Source: Leucaena leucocephala | Lineage: Eukaryota; Streptophyta; Magnoliopsida; Fabales; Fabaceae | Direction of reading: 5' to 3' | DNA: 64,000 nt | Assembly: GCA_037074615.1 (NCBI GenBank) | Contig: CM073557.1 | Coordinates: 7,146,501-7,210,500 of the forward strand | Shown: positions 1-11,850 of the stretch, one piece after another | Position numbering within the stretch: position 1 is the first letter of the stretch | Layout: each line of letters opens with the position of its first letter | Made by a program: the position numbers and the translations under genes | The notes under the pieces: model-generated | What the model was told of the DNA's origin: nothing | Databases searched by the model: none | The model's input: the letters and a program-made list of their open reading frames with translations, nothing else

Positions 1-604
1 TGTTCTGTCGAATGATTTTGTTATATTCCTTCTTTTGGTTTAATTTTTGATTCCTGTTCTTCTTCATTGTTGAATGTTGGGATGATGATATGGATGTGTA
101 ATGATGCCTGGGGGGACAAGCAAGGGACATGCTTGACAGTACTACAATCTTAATAATCTTCCTTGGCCTTCATCCTCCTTTCTGGGTTTATGATGATTAT
201 ATCAAATTTGGGTTTATTAAGATACTCCAACATTATCGGTATTGACAATAAGAGAGTGAGATTAGTGTTTTAAAATCCACTCTCTTAAGTTGTTGTATGA
301 CTTAGTCTTTTCTTTTTTCTATCATCTCAAACATTTTGCTCCCATTCATATTTAAGGAGTACAAAAATTTTTGATGAACTAACATTTTTTAGATTATTTT
401 TTTAATTGCAGTTTATGGTTTTCCCATTTTAAGTCAACCAAAAAAAATCTTCAGTGTTAGGAGGACAAGGAAGATATTATTGAGAAGAGAAGGGATCAAA
501 GACGAAAGAGACGACATCGTCACCACCATCACCGTCATTGGCTCACTTTCTTATCACCTACACTTTTCTTCCAGTGTGTTTGGCCTTTGATATAGCTCTG
601 GCGA
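1..604. other. Unassigned sequence upstream of CACTA homology
   Basis: No reading frame or repeat that I recognise. The stretch contains a mixed-composition segment around 470-590 with a CAC/CATCAC-rich run. Homology to the second CACTA gene at 17.7 kb starts abruptly near 605, so this is either flanking host DNA, sequence picked up by the older CACTA element, or the product of a deletion that removed its 5' half. Confidence 0.3.
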
Positions 605-1464
605 TATAAGTTTATTAACGTGAATTTGAGGACTGTATAAGGAGCAAAGATTCGAGTCAAAATTTTATATTCCATGTCAAGAGCAATCGGTCCAAAAGCA
701 AGAGACTTTTCTAATTATTATGGTTCAATTCTTAGAACCACAGTCTCTTTCATGGATGGTGAAGGTAACTGGAAGAATATTTTTGAAAAATATGGTCAAG
801 ATATGATTTTAAAAATAAAGATATTATTTATGTCAAATTTTTATACTTAGTTTATTTATATTATTATATAAAATGTTTATATTTATTTGTTTTAGGATAA
901 ATTTGAACCTGCTGATGCAATTACTGAAGAAAAGTTTCATATAGCTATATCAATTATTTTACAAAATGCATTCAGAAATTGGAAGACCAATCTGCACTCT
1001 TACTGTAAGAAATATGAGACTGATGATGATAGGTTGATTGGTCCTCCTCAAACTAATTAGTTTTTAAGATTGGGAGTGGTTATTAATATATTATAAGTTT
1101 GACATGTTTAAGGTATCTCATTATACTTCTAAATAAATTATATTTTTTATTTCAATAATTAAATTCTTATTAGTTACCAAATTTTGTTATAGAACAAAAG
1201 TGCAAGAAACACGATAAATATAGAAAAATAAATGACTAAACATACTTGTGGTCCTCGATCATTTGCAAAGATTGAGTATTCTACAATAAGTTCAATCTAT
1301 CACCACTACAATTTAAGTTTTTAATCATTTTTTATTTTAAAATATATTCTTTGTATTTTCTTGTATGTTATTATTTTGTAGAAAGATTCTACTACTGGAC
1401 AACCTACCCCTTCTCACCAGCTGTGGGGGATAACGCATACTAGGAAGACATTAGATAGAAAAGT
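605..1464 (+). pseudogene. CACTA second gene (Transposase_24 type), 5' portion
   Basis: Translates to the same protein as the ORF2 copy at 17.7-18.6 kb: a segment reading R-A-I-G-P-K-A-R-D-F-S-N-Y-Y, then after an intron the K-F-H-I-A-I-S and Y-E-T-D-D-D-R-L blocks typical of the plant Transposase_24 (Ptta/En/Spm) family. An in-frame TAA replaces the CAA (Gln) codon just before the D-W-E-W block near 1062. The 17.7 kb copy instead carries TAG at the following Trp, so the two copies decayed independently. Introns end with TAG and start with GTATCT/GTAAGT-like donors at positions matching the paralogue. The role would be the accessory protein of the CACTA transposon, not a host function. Confidence 0.75.
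1460..1464. repeat. Left target-site duplication of copia element
   Basis: AAAGT immediately before the left LTR, compared with CAAGT (10110-10114) immediately after the right LTR. One mismatch; the core AAGT is also present once in the uninterrupted paralogous site near 18590. Confidence 0.7.
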
Positions 1465-3147
1465 TGTAAGGAATTGGAAGACAAGCAGCGGAAATTAACT
1501 TAAAATTTTTTCCATTCCCTGCCAGGATCTACCGTATGTGTTTAAGTTAAGTGGAAAGAAGTATTACCCTCAATATTCAGTCGTGACTTTCTCAGCTTCT
1601 GGTTGTGACATCCACAACTTCTCAGCTTACTGGTATCCACACGAACAACGTTTCAACTACGAACGACGTGCTAGCGCCTCCTGTCTCTCTAGGGCTTACT
1701 CAAGAATTTGTCCTCTCCGTCTCTATTTTGACAGTTTCTTATCTGCAAACCTTTCACGGATTTCCGTTCATACTTTTTCTCTGTCCCAACCGTAGATCCT
1801 AAATATAAGATATATAGGATGTTATGCGTGTTCCCACAAACTTGAAATTTTAGAATTAATTTTATATTAATTCTGAAATTAATACAATGTCATATATCGT
1901 ATAATTTGATAAGAAACTAATTAAATAAATAGTATTTGTATTAAATTCGTCCCACAGATTTAATTCACCCATTTATTTAATTTAAAATAAAGATAAGACG
2001 GAATTACATTTGATTTATTCTCATAAATCAAATTTGAGATATATCAATTTGAATTTTAAATTTAAACGTGATAGAGATTTAATTTTATCCTTATAAATTA
2101 AATCTTATACATATCTCTTATATGAGATATCATATCAATTTGAGTATCAAATTTAAACGTTATAGATATTTAATTTATCCTTATAAATTAAATCTTATAA
2201 ATATCTCTTATATATAATATATATATCAATTTATATATATATAAATATAAATATAAATAAATATATACATCCACCCTGGATCATTCATTGAATCTGGACA
2301 TCATAGCTCGTGTTGGGTTATTTTGTGTGTGACCCTGTAGGCCCATATGAAGTTGGCAGTGGGCCATTTACTATACTGACTCACAAGTCGCAAGCGGTCT
2401 CTAGCAAGATATCATGACTACCCAAATCATATGAGGATCGATGAACGATATAACCTTTTATACAACCATATCATGTCCCTTTTGTCACACGATATTTCGG
2501 TTATGGATGAGGCATGGAGAATGTCATCCTCCTATTCCTGACCGTTACTTTCTCGATCCCTGAGTAGTCTGACTATAGAAATGGAACTACCTTTCCATTA
2601 CAGTATGGCCATACATTTCTCAGACTCACTCATCGAGGGGTCCAGTAATATCTCTCTACGAATGTGAGGGACAAATTCCATTTTGACCATTCACATTCCT
2701 CCACACGAAAAATTACTAAGCCCGAACATAGTGTTTATGATCACTCGGTCAAAAGTGACTTTTAACTAGGTCAAAGATGAGTGTTTGTCATGTATGAATC
2801 TATGATGATCTCAGGTCAAAGGGCATAGTGACATGGTTTGTATATGAGAGAAGCTTATGACTTAACCCATGCACCTCTCTCATAGCAGGTCGGTCTAATA
2901 CCTTGTACTCTTACATGTGCCTATGACTTTGATTTATATCTCTATACATCTTCAAAGTCATATTGGTCTTATTTCATCTCTGCTCCCGCATAGATGACCG
3001 ACCAGGGACATTTAGGATAAGATCATAAGTTATCCAAGGATGGTCATCACAGTAAATATGCAAATAATATGATAACACAATTAATAAGTTCATAAATCAA
3101 TAATGTTTATAAGACAATGATTAGCCCCTAGGGCACAATTTCCAACA
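1465..3147 (-). repeat. 3' LTR (left) of copia element
   Basis: 1683 bp, colinear with 8334-10109. It lacks a ~60 bp segment present in the right copy (8491-8552) and a ~28 bp palindromic insertion near 9232-9259. It starts TG and ends CA on the plus strand. Confidence 0.92.
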
Positions 3148-3159
3148 ACCTCCCACTTG
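3148..3159 (-). other. Polypurine tract of copia element
   Basis: On the minus strand this is CAAGTGGGAGGT, directly abutting the 3' LTR, the expected place and composition for the plus-strand primer of a copia element. Confidence 0.75.
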
Positions 3160-3161
3160 TA

Positions 3162-6100
3162 CTAGGTGCAATCATTAATTTGACTAATTCCCATTGACCT
3201 AACCTGACACTCATGCTTTGCCTGCACAAGCGGCTTTGTTAGAGGATCAGCAACATTATCTTCTCCTGCTACTTTGTACATTTTTATATCACTTCTATCG
3301 TTGATTTCTCTGATGAGATGAAATCGCCTGAGTATATGCTTGGTCCTTTGATATGACCTAGGCTCTTTGGCCTGTGCAATGGCACCACGATTGTCACAGA
3401 GCAAAGTTATTGGATATGAGATGGTAGGTATCACCCCTAGTTCCGTGATGAACTTCCTGATCTAAACGGCTTCCTTAGCTGCATCAGATGCTGTTATATA
3501 CTCAGCTTCCATTGCAGAATCTACTACAGTGCCTTGCTTAGAGCTCTTCCAGCTTACTACTCTATTATTGAGAAGGAATATATATCAAGACTGCAATTTT
3601 TGATCATCCTGGTCAGTTTGGAAACTCGCATCTGTGTAACCAGTTACATAGAGTTCGTCATCCAATCCACTATAGACCAAAAATAAATCCTTAGTCCTTC
3701 TTAAGTACTTAAGGATATTCTTGACAACAGTTCAATGGCCCTCACCAGGGTCCTATTGATATCTGTTAGTCATACTTAAGGCAAACGAGACGTCCGATCG
3801 AGTACATAACATGGTGTACATGATAGACCCTATGGCTGAGGCATATGAACTTTACTCATGCGACCTCGTTGATCAGATATACTAGGACACAGATCTTTGC
3901 TGAGGTAAATACCATGAGACATGGGTATGAAACCCCTCTTTGATTCATGCATACTAAACCTATGCATTATTTTGTCTATGTATGTACTCTGACTGAGTCC
4001 TAGAAGTCTTTTAGATCTATCTCTGTAGATCCTGATTCCTAGGATGTAGGTGGCTTCACCCAAGTCTTTCATCAAGAAAGACTTTCCTAACCAAGATTTG
4101 ACAATCTATATAGTAGGAATGTCATTTCTAATAAGTAGGATGTCATCGACATAGAGTACCAAAAACACAACTGTACTCCCACTAACCTTCTTGTACACAC
4201 AAGGTTCATCAATGTTTTGAAGAAATCCAAACTCTTTGACTACTTCATCAAAATGATGATTTCAACTCCGAGAGGCTTGCTTCAGTCCATAAATGGACCT
4301 TTGAAGCTTACACACTTTACCAAAGTCCTCAGAACGCACAAACCCTTCAGGTTGTGTCATGTACACATCCTTAAGGAGCTTTCCATTAAGGAAGGATGTC
4401 TTGACGTCCATCTGCCATATTTCATACTCATAATATGCTGCTATGGCAAAGAGGATTCTGATTGATTTGGCCATTGCAACTGGGAAAAAGGTCTCATCAT
4501 AGTCCACACCATGAGTTTGAGTAAATCCTTTCGCAACCAATCGTGCCTTGAAGACATTTACATTGCCATCCATGTCAGTTTTCTCCTTAAAAACTCACTT
4601 GGACCCGATAGTTTTTACACCTTCAGGTGGGTCGACTAAGGTCCAAACCTGATTGTCGTACATGGATTGCATCTCAGACCTCATGGCATTAAGCCATTTT
4701 TCAAAGTTTGGTCCCACTATAGCTTCTCAATAGGTAGTCGACTCATTATGCTCAATGAGCAACACATCACGACTGTCAGAAATCAGAAATCCATATATCT
4801 GAGGCTGAAGTCATGTCCTATTAGATTTTCGTGGACCTTGCGTGACTTGAGGAGTCTCAACAACTTGTTGTGAGTCTTCTTTATTTTCCATCTACAGTTT
4901 TGTGGTGTCTTGTGGCTCTCAAACTTCTTTGAGGTGTGCCTTTCTCCCACTTGTTCTTTGAGAGATAAATTCTCTTTCAAGAAAGATACCATTTCTGGCA
5001 ACGAACACTTTGTTATCAGCAGGGTTGTAAACATAGTATCCCTTGGTTTCCTTAGGATATCCCACAAAAAGGTACTTTGAGGATTTGGGCACTAATTTGT
5101 CTGAGACTTGTTGCTTAACATAGACCTCGTATCCCTAAATCTTGAGGAAAGACAAACTAGGTGTCCTCCCAGTCCATATCTCATACAAATTCTTTTCAAT
5201 TGCCTTAGATGGAACACGATTGAGTGTGAACGCAGCTGTCTCTAAGGCATGGCCCCAAAAGGAGGGTGGAAGATCTGTTTGACTCATCATAGATCAAACC
5301 ATATCTAATAGTGTTTAACTCCTCTATTCAGAAACGCCATTTCATTGTGGTGTTCCTGGAGTAGTCAATTGTGAGACTATCCCACAACTCCTAAGATGAT
5401 TAATGAACTGTTGGCTCAAATATTCACCACCTCGATCAGATCGAAGGGCTTTAATTGTTTTGCCAAGCTGGTTTTGTACTTCATTTTAAAATATTTTAAA
5501 CATTTTAAAAGATTCAGATTTATGGTTTATCAGATAGATGTACCCATATCTGCTAAAATTATCTATGAATGTTATGAAGTACGAATAACCTCCTCTGGCA
5601 TTTGTGTTCATCGGTCCACACACATTTGTATGTATGAGACCCAATAAATTAGTGGCCCTCTCATTGTGCCTAGTGAAAGGTGACTTTGTCATCTTTCCTA
5701 ACAAGCAAGACTTGCAAGTGTCATATGATTCAAAATCAAATGAGTTGAGAAATCCATCTTGATGGAGTTTGGAAATGCGTTTCTCATTTATGTGGCCCAG
5801 ACGACAGTGCCAGAGGTATATCAGATTCAAATCATTTGGTTTAACCCTTTTGGCAGTTATGTTATAGATATTTCCATGATTGGGTTGTTCTAAATTTAAT
5901 ATGTAATGATCAACATGCAAATCACCATGAGCATAGAAAACATCATTACGATAAATAGAACATCTACTATTCCCAGCAATAGAAGTGAAACCTTCCCTAT
6001 CCAAATAAGAAAGTGAAACTATGTTACTACTTAAAGCAAGAACATAATAGCAATTGTTCAAAACTAACAAAAGCCCAGTGGGCAGAACTAATTCATTAGT

Positions 6101-6300
6101 GCCTACAGCTAACGCAGCAACCCTTGCTCTGTTTCCAACTCGTAGGTTAACTTTGCCCTTTTTCAGCTTCCTACTGTCCTTTAGTCCCTGCACATTTATA
6201 CAAATATGAGAACCGCATGCAGTATCTAATACCCATGTGGTGGAAGTAGAAAGATGAATATCTATGACATAAATACCTGAAGCGATAGCCCCGCTATCCT
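3162..6300 (-). pseudogene. copia pol (protease, integrase, reverse transcriptase, RNase H), broken
   Basis: Read right to left. A protease segment with D-T-A-C-G-S-H-I-C, where the family usually has D-T-G, lies near 6190-6230. A GAG-pre-integrase zinc-binding segment (H-C-R-L-G-H, C-K-S-C) and the integrase core start follow within 5486-6193. The reverse transcriptase block with F-K-A-R-L-V-A-K-G, Q-M-D-V-K and Y-G-L-K-Q-A is at 4262-4573. A Y-V-D-D catalytic motif lies near 4150. The RNase H end (C-D-N-R-G-A, T-K-H-I, D-P-L-T-K-P) is at 3162-3434. The frame is interrupted several times, so this is a relic, not an expressed polyprotein. Confidence 0.9.
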
Positions 6301-6312
6301 TCTTGTTCTTTT

Positions 6313-7050
6313 TCAGATCTTCGAGGTAGAGTTTGCAATTCCTCTTCCAATGATCAAATTCATTGTAGAAAAAGTAGACTCCTTCCTTCGGAGGCTTTGC
6401 CTTCTTTGGTGCAGGCTTAGTTTCGGGCTTGCCTGACTCTTTGGTCTTACCTGATGAGCCATGACCCTTCCCCTTACCTTTGCCTTTCTTTTCATACCCT
6501 TTCCTTTCTGAACTATCAAAACAGTACTGGCCTTCTTCTTAAGACTCAGCTCAATAGTTTTAAGCATCCCATGCAGTTCAGAAATAGATTTCTCTATGTT
6601 GTTCATGTTGTAGTTCATGACAAATTGGTCATAACTTTCTGGGAATGAGTTCAAGATCAAATCCGTATCTAACCCTTGGTTCATGGGAAATCCAAGCCTC
6701 TCAAGGTGATCAATGTACCCTTTCATCTTTAAGACATGAGTACTGACTGATGCACCTTTAGCCATCTTGTAGGAATATAAGGCCTTAGTGGTCTCATACC
6801 TCTCTTGCCTTGCCTGTTGCTTGAACGTTTCCTTGAGATGCACAATCATCTCATAAGCCTCTATGTGTTCTAGATCTCTTTGGAGCTCTGAAACCATGGC
6901 GACTAGCATCAAGCATCCCACATTGACAGAGTCTTCCTTATGCTTCGTGTAAGCATCTCTCTGAGCTCTAGGAGAATTGGCTGCTGGCTCCTCAGGAATG
7001 GGTTGATCTAGGACATTTGCCTTTCTTTCCTGTTTGAGAACAATTCTCAA
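6313..7050 (-). pseudogene. copia gag (UBN2-type), partly open
   Basis: A 245-residue open stretch with the alpha-helical UBN2/Gag segment (A-K-G-A-S-V-S-T-H-V-L-K-M, then Y-I-D-H-L-E-R-L-G-F, and I-L-N-S-F-P-E-S-Y). Downstream, in another frame near 6320-6380, the zinc knuckle context survives as Y-F-F-Y-N-E-F-D-H-W-K-R-N-C, where the first two Cys of the CCHC box have been replaced. The start of the polyprotein lies upstream and is frameshifted. The role would be the nucleocapsid of the retrotransposon. Confidence 0.85.
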
Positions 7051-8333
7051 GTTCCTAAGCCCGTTAAGAAAGTTTGTCCCATTGAGTTTGTCATTCTCAA
7101 GGATAGATCGCAGTGATAATGTAGTAGTATTACTAGTCGTTATGATTCTACAATTAAAATATGCAATTTAATTAGCAATCTCCCACTAAATAAACAACCC
7201 TCAATGCAATAGTTAGTGGGTTAAGATCCATATTTGGCTCAAACTTAAGTTCGCTTTGGCAAGACGCTTAAATTAAGTTATTTAGGTAGGTAACACCTTT
7301 ACCAATTATATCAAATGTAACTCTTAGATGTTCATGGGATTCTATCATCATATGATCTGGCATGTTTTTAATCCCATCTAATGCCTTGAAACCTAAAACT
7401 ATTTTGTTAATCTCAATTAAGTCAAATAATAATAAACATATGAGAGTAGCACCATTACTCTTGCTTATCTCCTTAAGATAACTCAAATGCACCCACTTTG
7501 GCAGAGTCCACAATTGAACGATCGAGGTTTTGACAAGTGTTCATAAATTGACGGCATTATGACTTAAGATTTCATTTAGAGGGCTTAATTTAACTATCTG
7601 ATTTATAAGAATGCATTTTCTCAGTTTGTATCTCATACAAGTAATATACATGTGCTGATATAATCATAAGATGCATAATTTAAATGTGATACAATATGGC
7701 TCACCTATCCTTAGTCCACTCAAGCAAATGAGAGGAGCTCTCTAGTAAGAAAAGGAAAATTACATATAAAAACCTCTTTTAACATTCGAGGGGAGTGAGA
7801 TGAGAAGAGAAGGTACATTAAGAGTATATAGAGGAAGGCACGACTCACAGGCCGTATTTAAAAATTACAACACTTGCAATCTAGAGCCATATTGTTCACC
7901 ATACCCAAACATTCAAGAATCAATATTCAAATTTAATTGAAAGGCAATTAATGTTTCAAAGCCAAAACATTCACAAAAACAATATATGTTATGGTTATGT
8001 TGCGCTACGAACAGGTAGCCACTGCGGTCCTGCTAGCCGGTTAGCGGGCGGGGTCAGGGGTAGCGCCCTAAAATATTTTTTTTGTTTCATAAATAATCAC
8101 GAATCTGAATTCATTTTTCTTAGACCCCATCAATATGAATTGATCAAATCAAAATGCATGCACCACCGATTTCAATTCCCTTTAAGATTCCTTATATGTC
8201 ATACATAAAATGGATTCCTTATGTGTAACACATAAAACATATGTTATCATATGATCGGCTATGACTAACACATATCATATGGATCAATAATCAAGCCTAA
8301 CTTAAACACAAAATGGCATGGCTCTTATACCAC
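7051..8333 (-). other. copia 5' untranslated leader and gag N-terminal remnant
   Basis: Lies between the primer binding site and gag. It carries short broken frames only (for example 7268-7513) and a GC-rich patch at 8010-8070. I see no complete gene. Confidence 0.5.
8318..8332 (-). other. Primer binding site of copia element (initiator tRNA-Met type)
   Basis: The minus strand reads TGGTATAAGAGCCAT one base after the 5' LTR, close to the consensus TGGTATCAGAGCC used by most plant copia elements. Confidence 0.85.
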
Positions 8334-10109
8334 TGTAAGGAATTGGAAGACACGCAGCGGAAATTAACTTAAAAATTTTTCCATTCTCTGCCAGGATCTA
8401 CCGTATATGTTTAAGTCAAGTGGAAAAAAGTATTACCCTCAGTATTTAGTCGTGACTTTCTCAGCTTCTGGTTGCGACGTCCACAACTTCTCTCCGCGGC
8501 TCATGATCTCTTTTCGATCGCAAGAAATCGACGACTCAGGTTGGCTTCCTCTACTGGTATCCACACGAACATCGTTCCAATCACGAACGACGTGCTAGTG
8601 CCTCCTGTCCCTCCAGGGCTTACTCAATAATTCGTCCTTTCCGTCTCTATTTTGACAATTTCTTATCTGCAAACCTTTCGCTGATTCCCGTTCACACTTT
8701 TTCTCTATCCCAACTGTAGCTCCTAAATATCAAATATATAAGATGCTATGCGTGTTCCCACATACTTGAATTTTTCAAAATTAATCTTATATTAATTTTA
8801 AAATTAATACAATATCATATATCATATAATTTGATAAGAAATTAATTAAATAAATAGTGTTTGTATTAAATCCATCCCATAGATTTAATTCACCCATTTA
8901 TTTAATTTAAAATAAAGATAAGATGAAATTACATTTGATTTATTCTCATAAATCAAATTTGAGACATCATATTAATTTGAATTTTAAATTCAAACGTGAT
9001 AGAGATTTAATTTTATCCTTATAAATTAAATCTTGTAAATATCTCTCATATGAGATATCATATCAATTTGAATTTCAAATTCAAACATGATAGATATTTA
9101 ATTTATCCTTATAAATTAAATCTTATAAATATCTCTTATATATAATATCTATATGAATTTATATATATATATATATACGACTATAAATATAAATAAATAT
9201 ATACATCCACCTTGAATCATTCATTGAATCTGGATATGTCTTAGATTCAATGAATCTGGACATCATAGCTCGTGTTAGGCTATTTTGTGTGTGACCCTAT
9301 AGGCCCATATGAAGTTGGCAGTGGGCCATTTAATATACTGACTCACAAGTCGTAAGCTGTCTCTAGCAAGACATCATGACTACCCAAATCATATGAGCAT
9401 CGATGAATGATGTAACCTTTTATACAACCATATCATGTCCCTTTTGTCACACGATATTTCGATCATGGATAAGGTATGGAGAATGTCATCCTCCTATTTT
9501 TGACCGTTACTTTCTCGATCCCTGAGTAGTCTGACTATAGAAATAGAACTACCTTTCTATTACAGTATGACCATACATTTCTCAGACTCACTCATCGAGG
9601 GGCCCAGTAATATCTCTCTACGAATGTGAGGGACAAATTCCATCTTGACCATTCACATTCCTCTGCACGAAAAACCACTAAGCCTGAACATAGTGTTTAT
9701 GATCACTCGATCAAAAGTGACTTTTGACTAGGTCAAAGCTGAGCGTTTGTCATGTAAGAATATATGATGATCTCAGGTCAAAGGGCATAGTGACATAGTT
9801 TGTATATGAGAGAAGCTTATGACTTAACCCATGCAGCTCTCTCATAGCGGGTCAGTCCAACACCTTGTACTCTTACATGTGCCTATGACTTTGATTTATA
9901 TCTCTATACATCTTCAAAGTCATACTGGTCTTATTTCATCTCTACTCCCCCATAGATGACCGACTAGGGACATTTAGGATAAGATCATGAGTTATCCAAG
10001 GATGATCATCACAGTAAATATGCAAATAATATGATAACACAATTAATAAATTCATAAATTAACAATGTTCATAAGACAATGATTGGCCCCTAGGGCACAA
10101 TTTCCAACA
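8334..10109 (-). repeat. 5' LTR (right) of copia element
   Basis: 1776 bp, colinear with 1465-3147. It contains two segments absent from the other LTR. One of them forms a perfect 13 bp inverted repeat (9219-9231 with 9243-9255). Confidence 0.92.
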
Positions 10110-10114
10110 CAAGT
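10110..10114. repeat. Right target-site duplication of copia element
   Basis: CAAGT, partner of AAAGT at 1460-1464. Confidence 0.7.
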
Positions 10115-10570
10115 AGTATGGGCTGACCCACACTCTGAACAGATTCATGTATACATTGAAGTTTAACATTTTATTTTGATTTAGTTTTATTTTTAATCTA
10201 ATAGATTCATATGTTTTTATTATAGAGTCGTATGCACAAACTTTCTCAGCAACAAGACTAAGATTTAGAGAGTGATGCTCGAATGACGTCAGAGGAAATA
10301 TTGGCGATAGTTCTTGGTGAGAGGTCAGGGTATGTAAGAAGGAAAGGGTATAGAGCGAAACCTTCAAGGAAGAGAAGTCATCCTCAATCTAATGATGGTT
10401 CAGTTGTGAAGAGTGTGTGTGCCCAATTGCAGGAAGAGTTTGATAAAAAATTTCAAGAGGAGAGAGAAAAATGAAGGCAGATCATGCAATAGAGCGTTCA
10501 AAGATGGAAGAAGAGCGTGCAGAGAGGTCAACCACATGTGCCTACTTCTTCTACTCCTAGTATTGATCAT
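10115..10570 (+). pseudogene. CACTA second gene, 3' portion
   Basis: Continues the reading interrupted at 1464 (V-W-A-D-P-H-S-E-Q across the insertion point), then a second exon (after TTATAGAG at 10225) with M-H-K-L-S-Q-Q and the block T-S-E-E-I-L-A-I-V-L-G-E-R-S-G-Y-V, matching 18709-18954. An in-frame stop lies early in this last exon (D-*-D-L-E-S near 10260) and another at 10473. Compared with the paralogue, about 100 bp of the coiled E-E-R/Q-rich tail is deleted near 10520. Transposon-encoded, non-functional. Confidence 0.75.
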
Positions 10571-10784
10571 TCTATATAATATTTATGTATAAACTAAACA
10601 ATTTTATTTTAGTTTTAAATATGTTTAAGTAATTAAAGTAATTTGATATTTTATAGGATAATCGAAATTATTTATCAATGATATTAGATTCTGGTTTATT
10701 TAGTTATTTATTACTTTTGTTATTAAATTGCTGTTTTCATACAAGAAAAATTACAGAAAAGAATTTAAAAAATAATATCAACTT
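10571..10784. other. AT-rich 3' untranslated part of older CACTA element
   Basis: Colinear with 19120-19320 of the complete CACTA element. No gene. Confidence 0.6.
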
Positions 10785-11230
10785 TCAGCGGCGACAAAAT
10801 TGTCGTTGCAGATTATACTTTAGGTGGCGACAGTTTATATCGCCACTAATTCATCATTAAGTGGTGACAATTTTGTCACCGTAGATTCACCTTTTGTCAC
10901 TGCAGATTCATTAATTGTTGCTACAGATTTACCTTTAGGCGACAATATTTGTCGTCGCTGATTCAATTTTAGGTGGCGACTTTATTTGTCGCCGTTGATG
11001 CACTTTACATGGTGACTTTTGTTGCTGCCTTTGATCTACCTTTGGTCGCAACGTTAATTGGATGACTTCTGTTAAACTTTCAGCAGTGACATATGTCGTC
11101 GCTAATTGTTGACATTCGGTGGTGACTTTTAATTGTCGTCGCCAATATATATATATATAAGCGATAGTCTCATAGGTGGCGACTTGGCGGTGACAAAATA
11201 TCGCCGTTGAAAGTTAATTTTTTTGTGTCA
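10785..11230. repeat. CACTA 3' subterminal palindromic repeats (older copy)
   Basis: At least eight units built on (G)GCGAC-N-GTCGCC or diverged forms, often TTTTGTC in the centre, each separated by an A/T-rich AATTCA/TTTAGG spacer. Same organisation as 19321-19545 but more mutated. In characterised CACTA elements such subterminal repeats bind the transposon-encoded accessory protein; that role here is inferred. Confidence 0.75.
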
Positions 11231-11352
11231 TGGTCATCAAAGAGTTTTCCACTATAGATAGTATTTCCTTCACTCATTGTTATAATAACTTATTAATAAC
11301 TTCACATGGGTTTTGATTTGTTTCAAATTAATGCTTTTAGAATTTCTAATCC

Positions 11353-11537
11353 TACATTTTTCATTAAGCATGTTACCTTGGTATGTATCAAAAACAAAAG
11401 TAAGCATGTTAACTTGCTAGATAACAACAATGGTAAACCAATCTTATTAACAAAGATGCAATAAAAATAATTTGAGCAAAGCTCATATTCCAGAGTCAAA
11501 AATGGAGTTGGGTAGCATGAGAAATCCACTCAATAAT
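11353..11537. repeat. Left half of a duplicated 350 bp host segment (CACTA target site)
   Basis: Highly similar to 46093-46276. The right half continues at 19567 after the CACTA element. 11535-11537 is the left AAT target duplication. Confidence 0.85.
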
Positions 11538-11550
11538 CACTACAAAAAAA
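11538..11550 (+). repeat. CACTA left terminal inverted repeat
   Basis: CACTACAAAAAAA, mirrored by the right terminus at 19554-19566. Confidence 0.95.
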
Positions 11551-11561
11551 TAGATTTGGCC

Positions 11562-11850
11562 ACAACTTTTCAGCGGTGACATCGAAAGTCGTCGCAAAAA
11601 ATAGATTTTTAGCGGCAACTTTCCATGTCACCGCTTAAAGTCTCGAGTTTCGGTGGTGACAATAAAGTAGCGATGACTTTACTATCACCGCTGAAAGAAA
11701 TACTTTCAGTAATGACCTTTCGTTGTTGCCACAGAAGCAATAAAAGTCAAATTTTGGCGACACTTTTCTGCGGAGACAATTAAGGTTTGATTCAGCCGTG
11801 ACTTTGTACCCTTTAGCGGTGACTTTATGTCACCGCTGATACATTTTAAT
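11562..11850. repeat. CACTA 5' subterminal repeats
   Basis: Repeated CAGCGGTGAC / GTCACCGCT(GA) motifs in both orientations, related to the GGCGAC motif at the 3' end. Likely binding sites for the transposon's own proteins, inferred from the family. Confidence 0.8.

Larger units (their letters stand above)
1465..10109 (-). mobile_element. Full-length Ty1/copia retrotransposon, minus orientation, decayed
   Basis: Two long LTRs (1465-3147 and 8334-10109) flank a minus-strand internal region in copia order gag, protease, integrase, reverse transcriptase, RNase H. On the minus strand each LTR begins TGTTGGAAATTGTGCCC and ends in TTCCTTACA. The primer binding site next to the 5' LTR resembles initiator tRNA-Met and a purine tract precedes the 3' LTR. 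The flanks are an imperfect 5 bp direct repeat (AAAGT/CAAGT). The element sits inside a CACTA gene whose homology resumes on the other side. Several frameshifts and stops break the polyprotein, so it is not autonomous. Confidence 0.93.
605..11230 (+). mobile_element. Older CACTA (En/Spm) element, 3' remnant, interrupted by a copia retrotransposon
   Basis: Positions 605-1464 and 10110-11230 together match, in order, the 3' half of the complete CACTA element at 17730-19560: the Transposase_24 exons, the AT-rich 3' part, then palindromic GGCGAC/GTCGCC subterminal repeats. The right end fades at about 11225-11230 in a T-run followed by GTGTCA, a decayed form of the TTTTTTTGTAGTG terminus seen in the intact copy. 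The TNP2 transposase and the left terminus are not in the window. The break at 1464/10110 is exactly the copia insertion point. The right boundary is approximate because the terminal repeat is degraded. Confidence 0.8.

Noticed and set aside
4217..5647. Plus-strand frames of 68-83 codons within the copia element
   Set aside because: Antisense shadows of the reverse transcriptase and integrase regions.
10785..11230. Regularly spaced palindromic repeats resembling a CRISPR-like array
   Set aside because: The units are CACTA subterminal repeats next to transposon termini, with variable spacing, in a plant nuclear genome.
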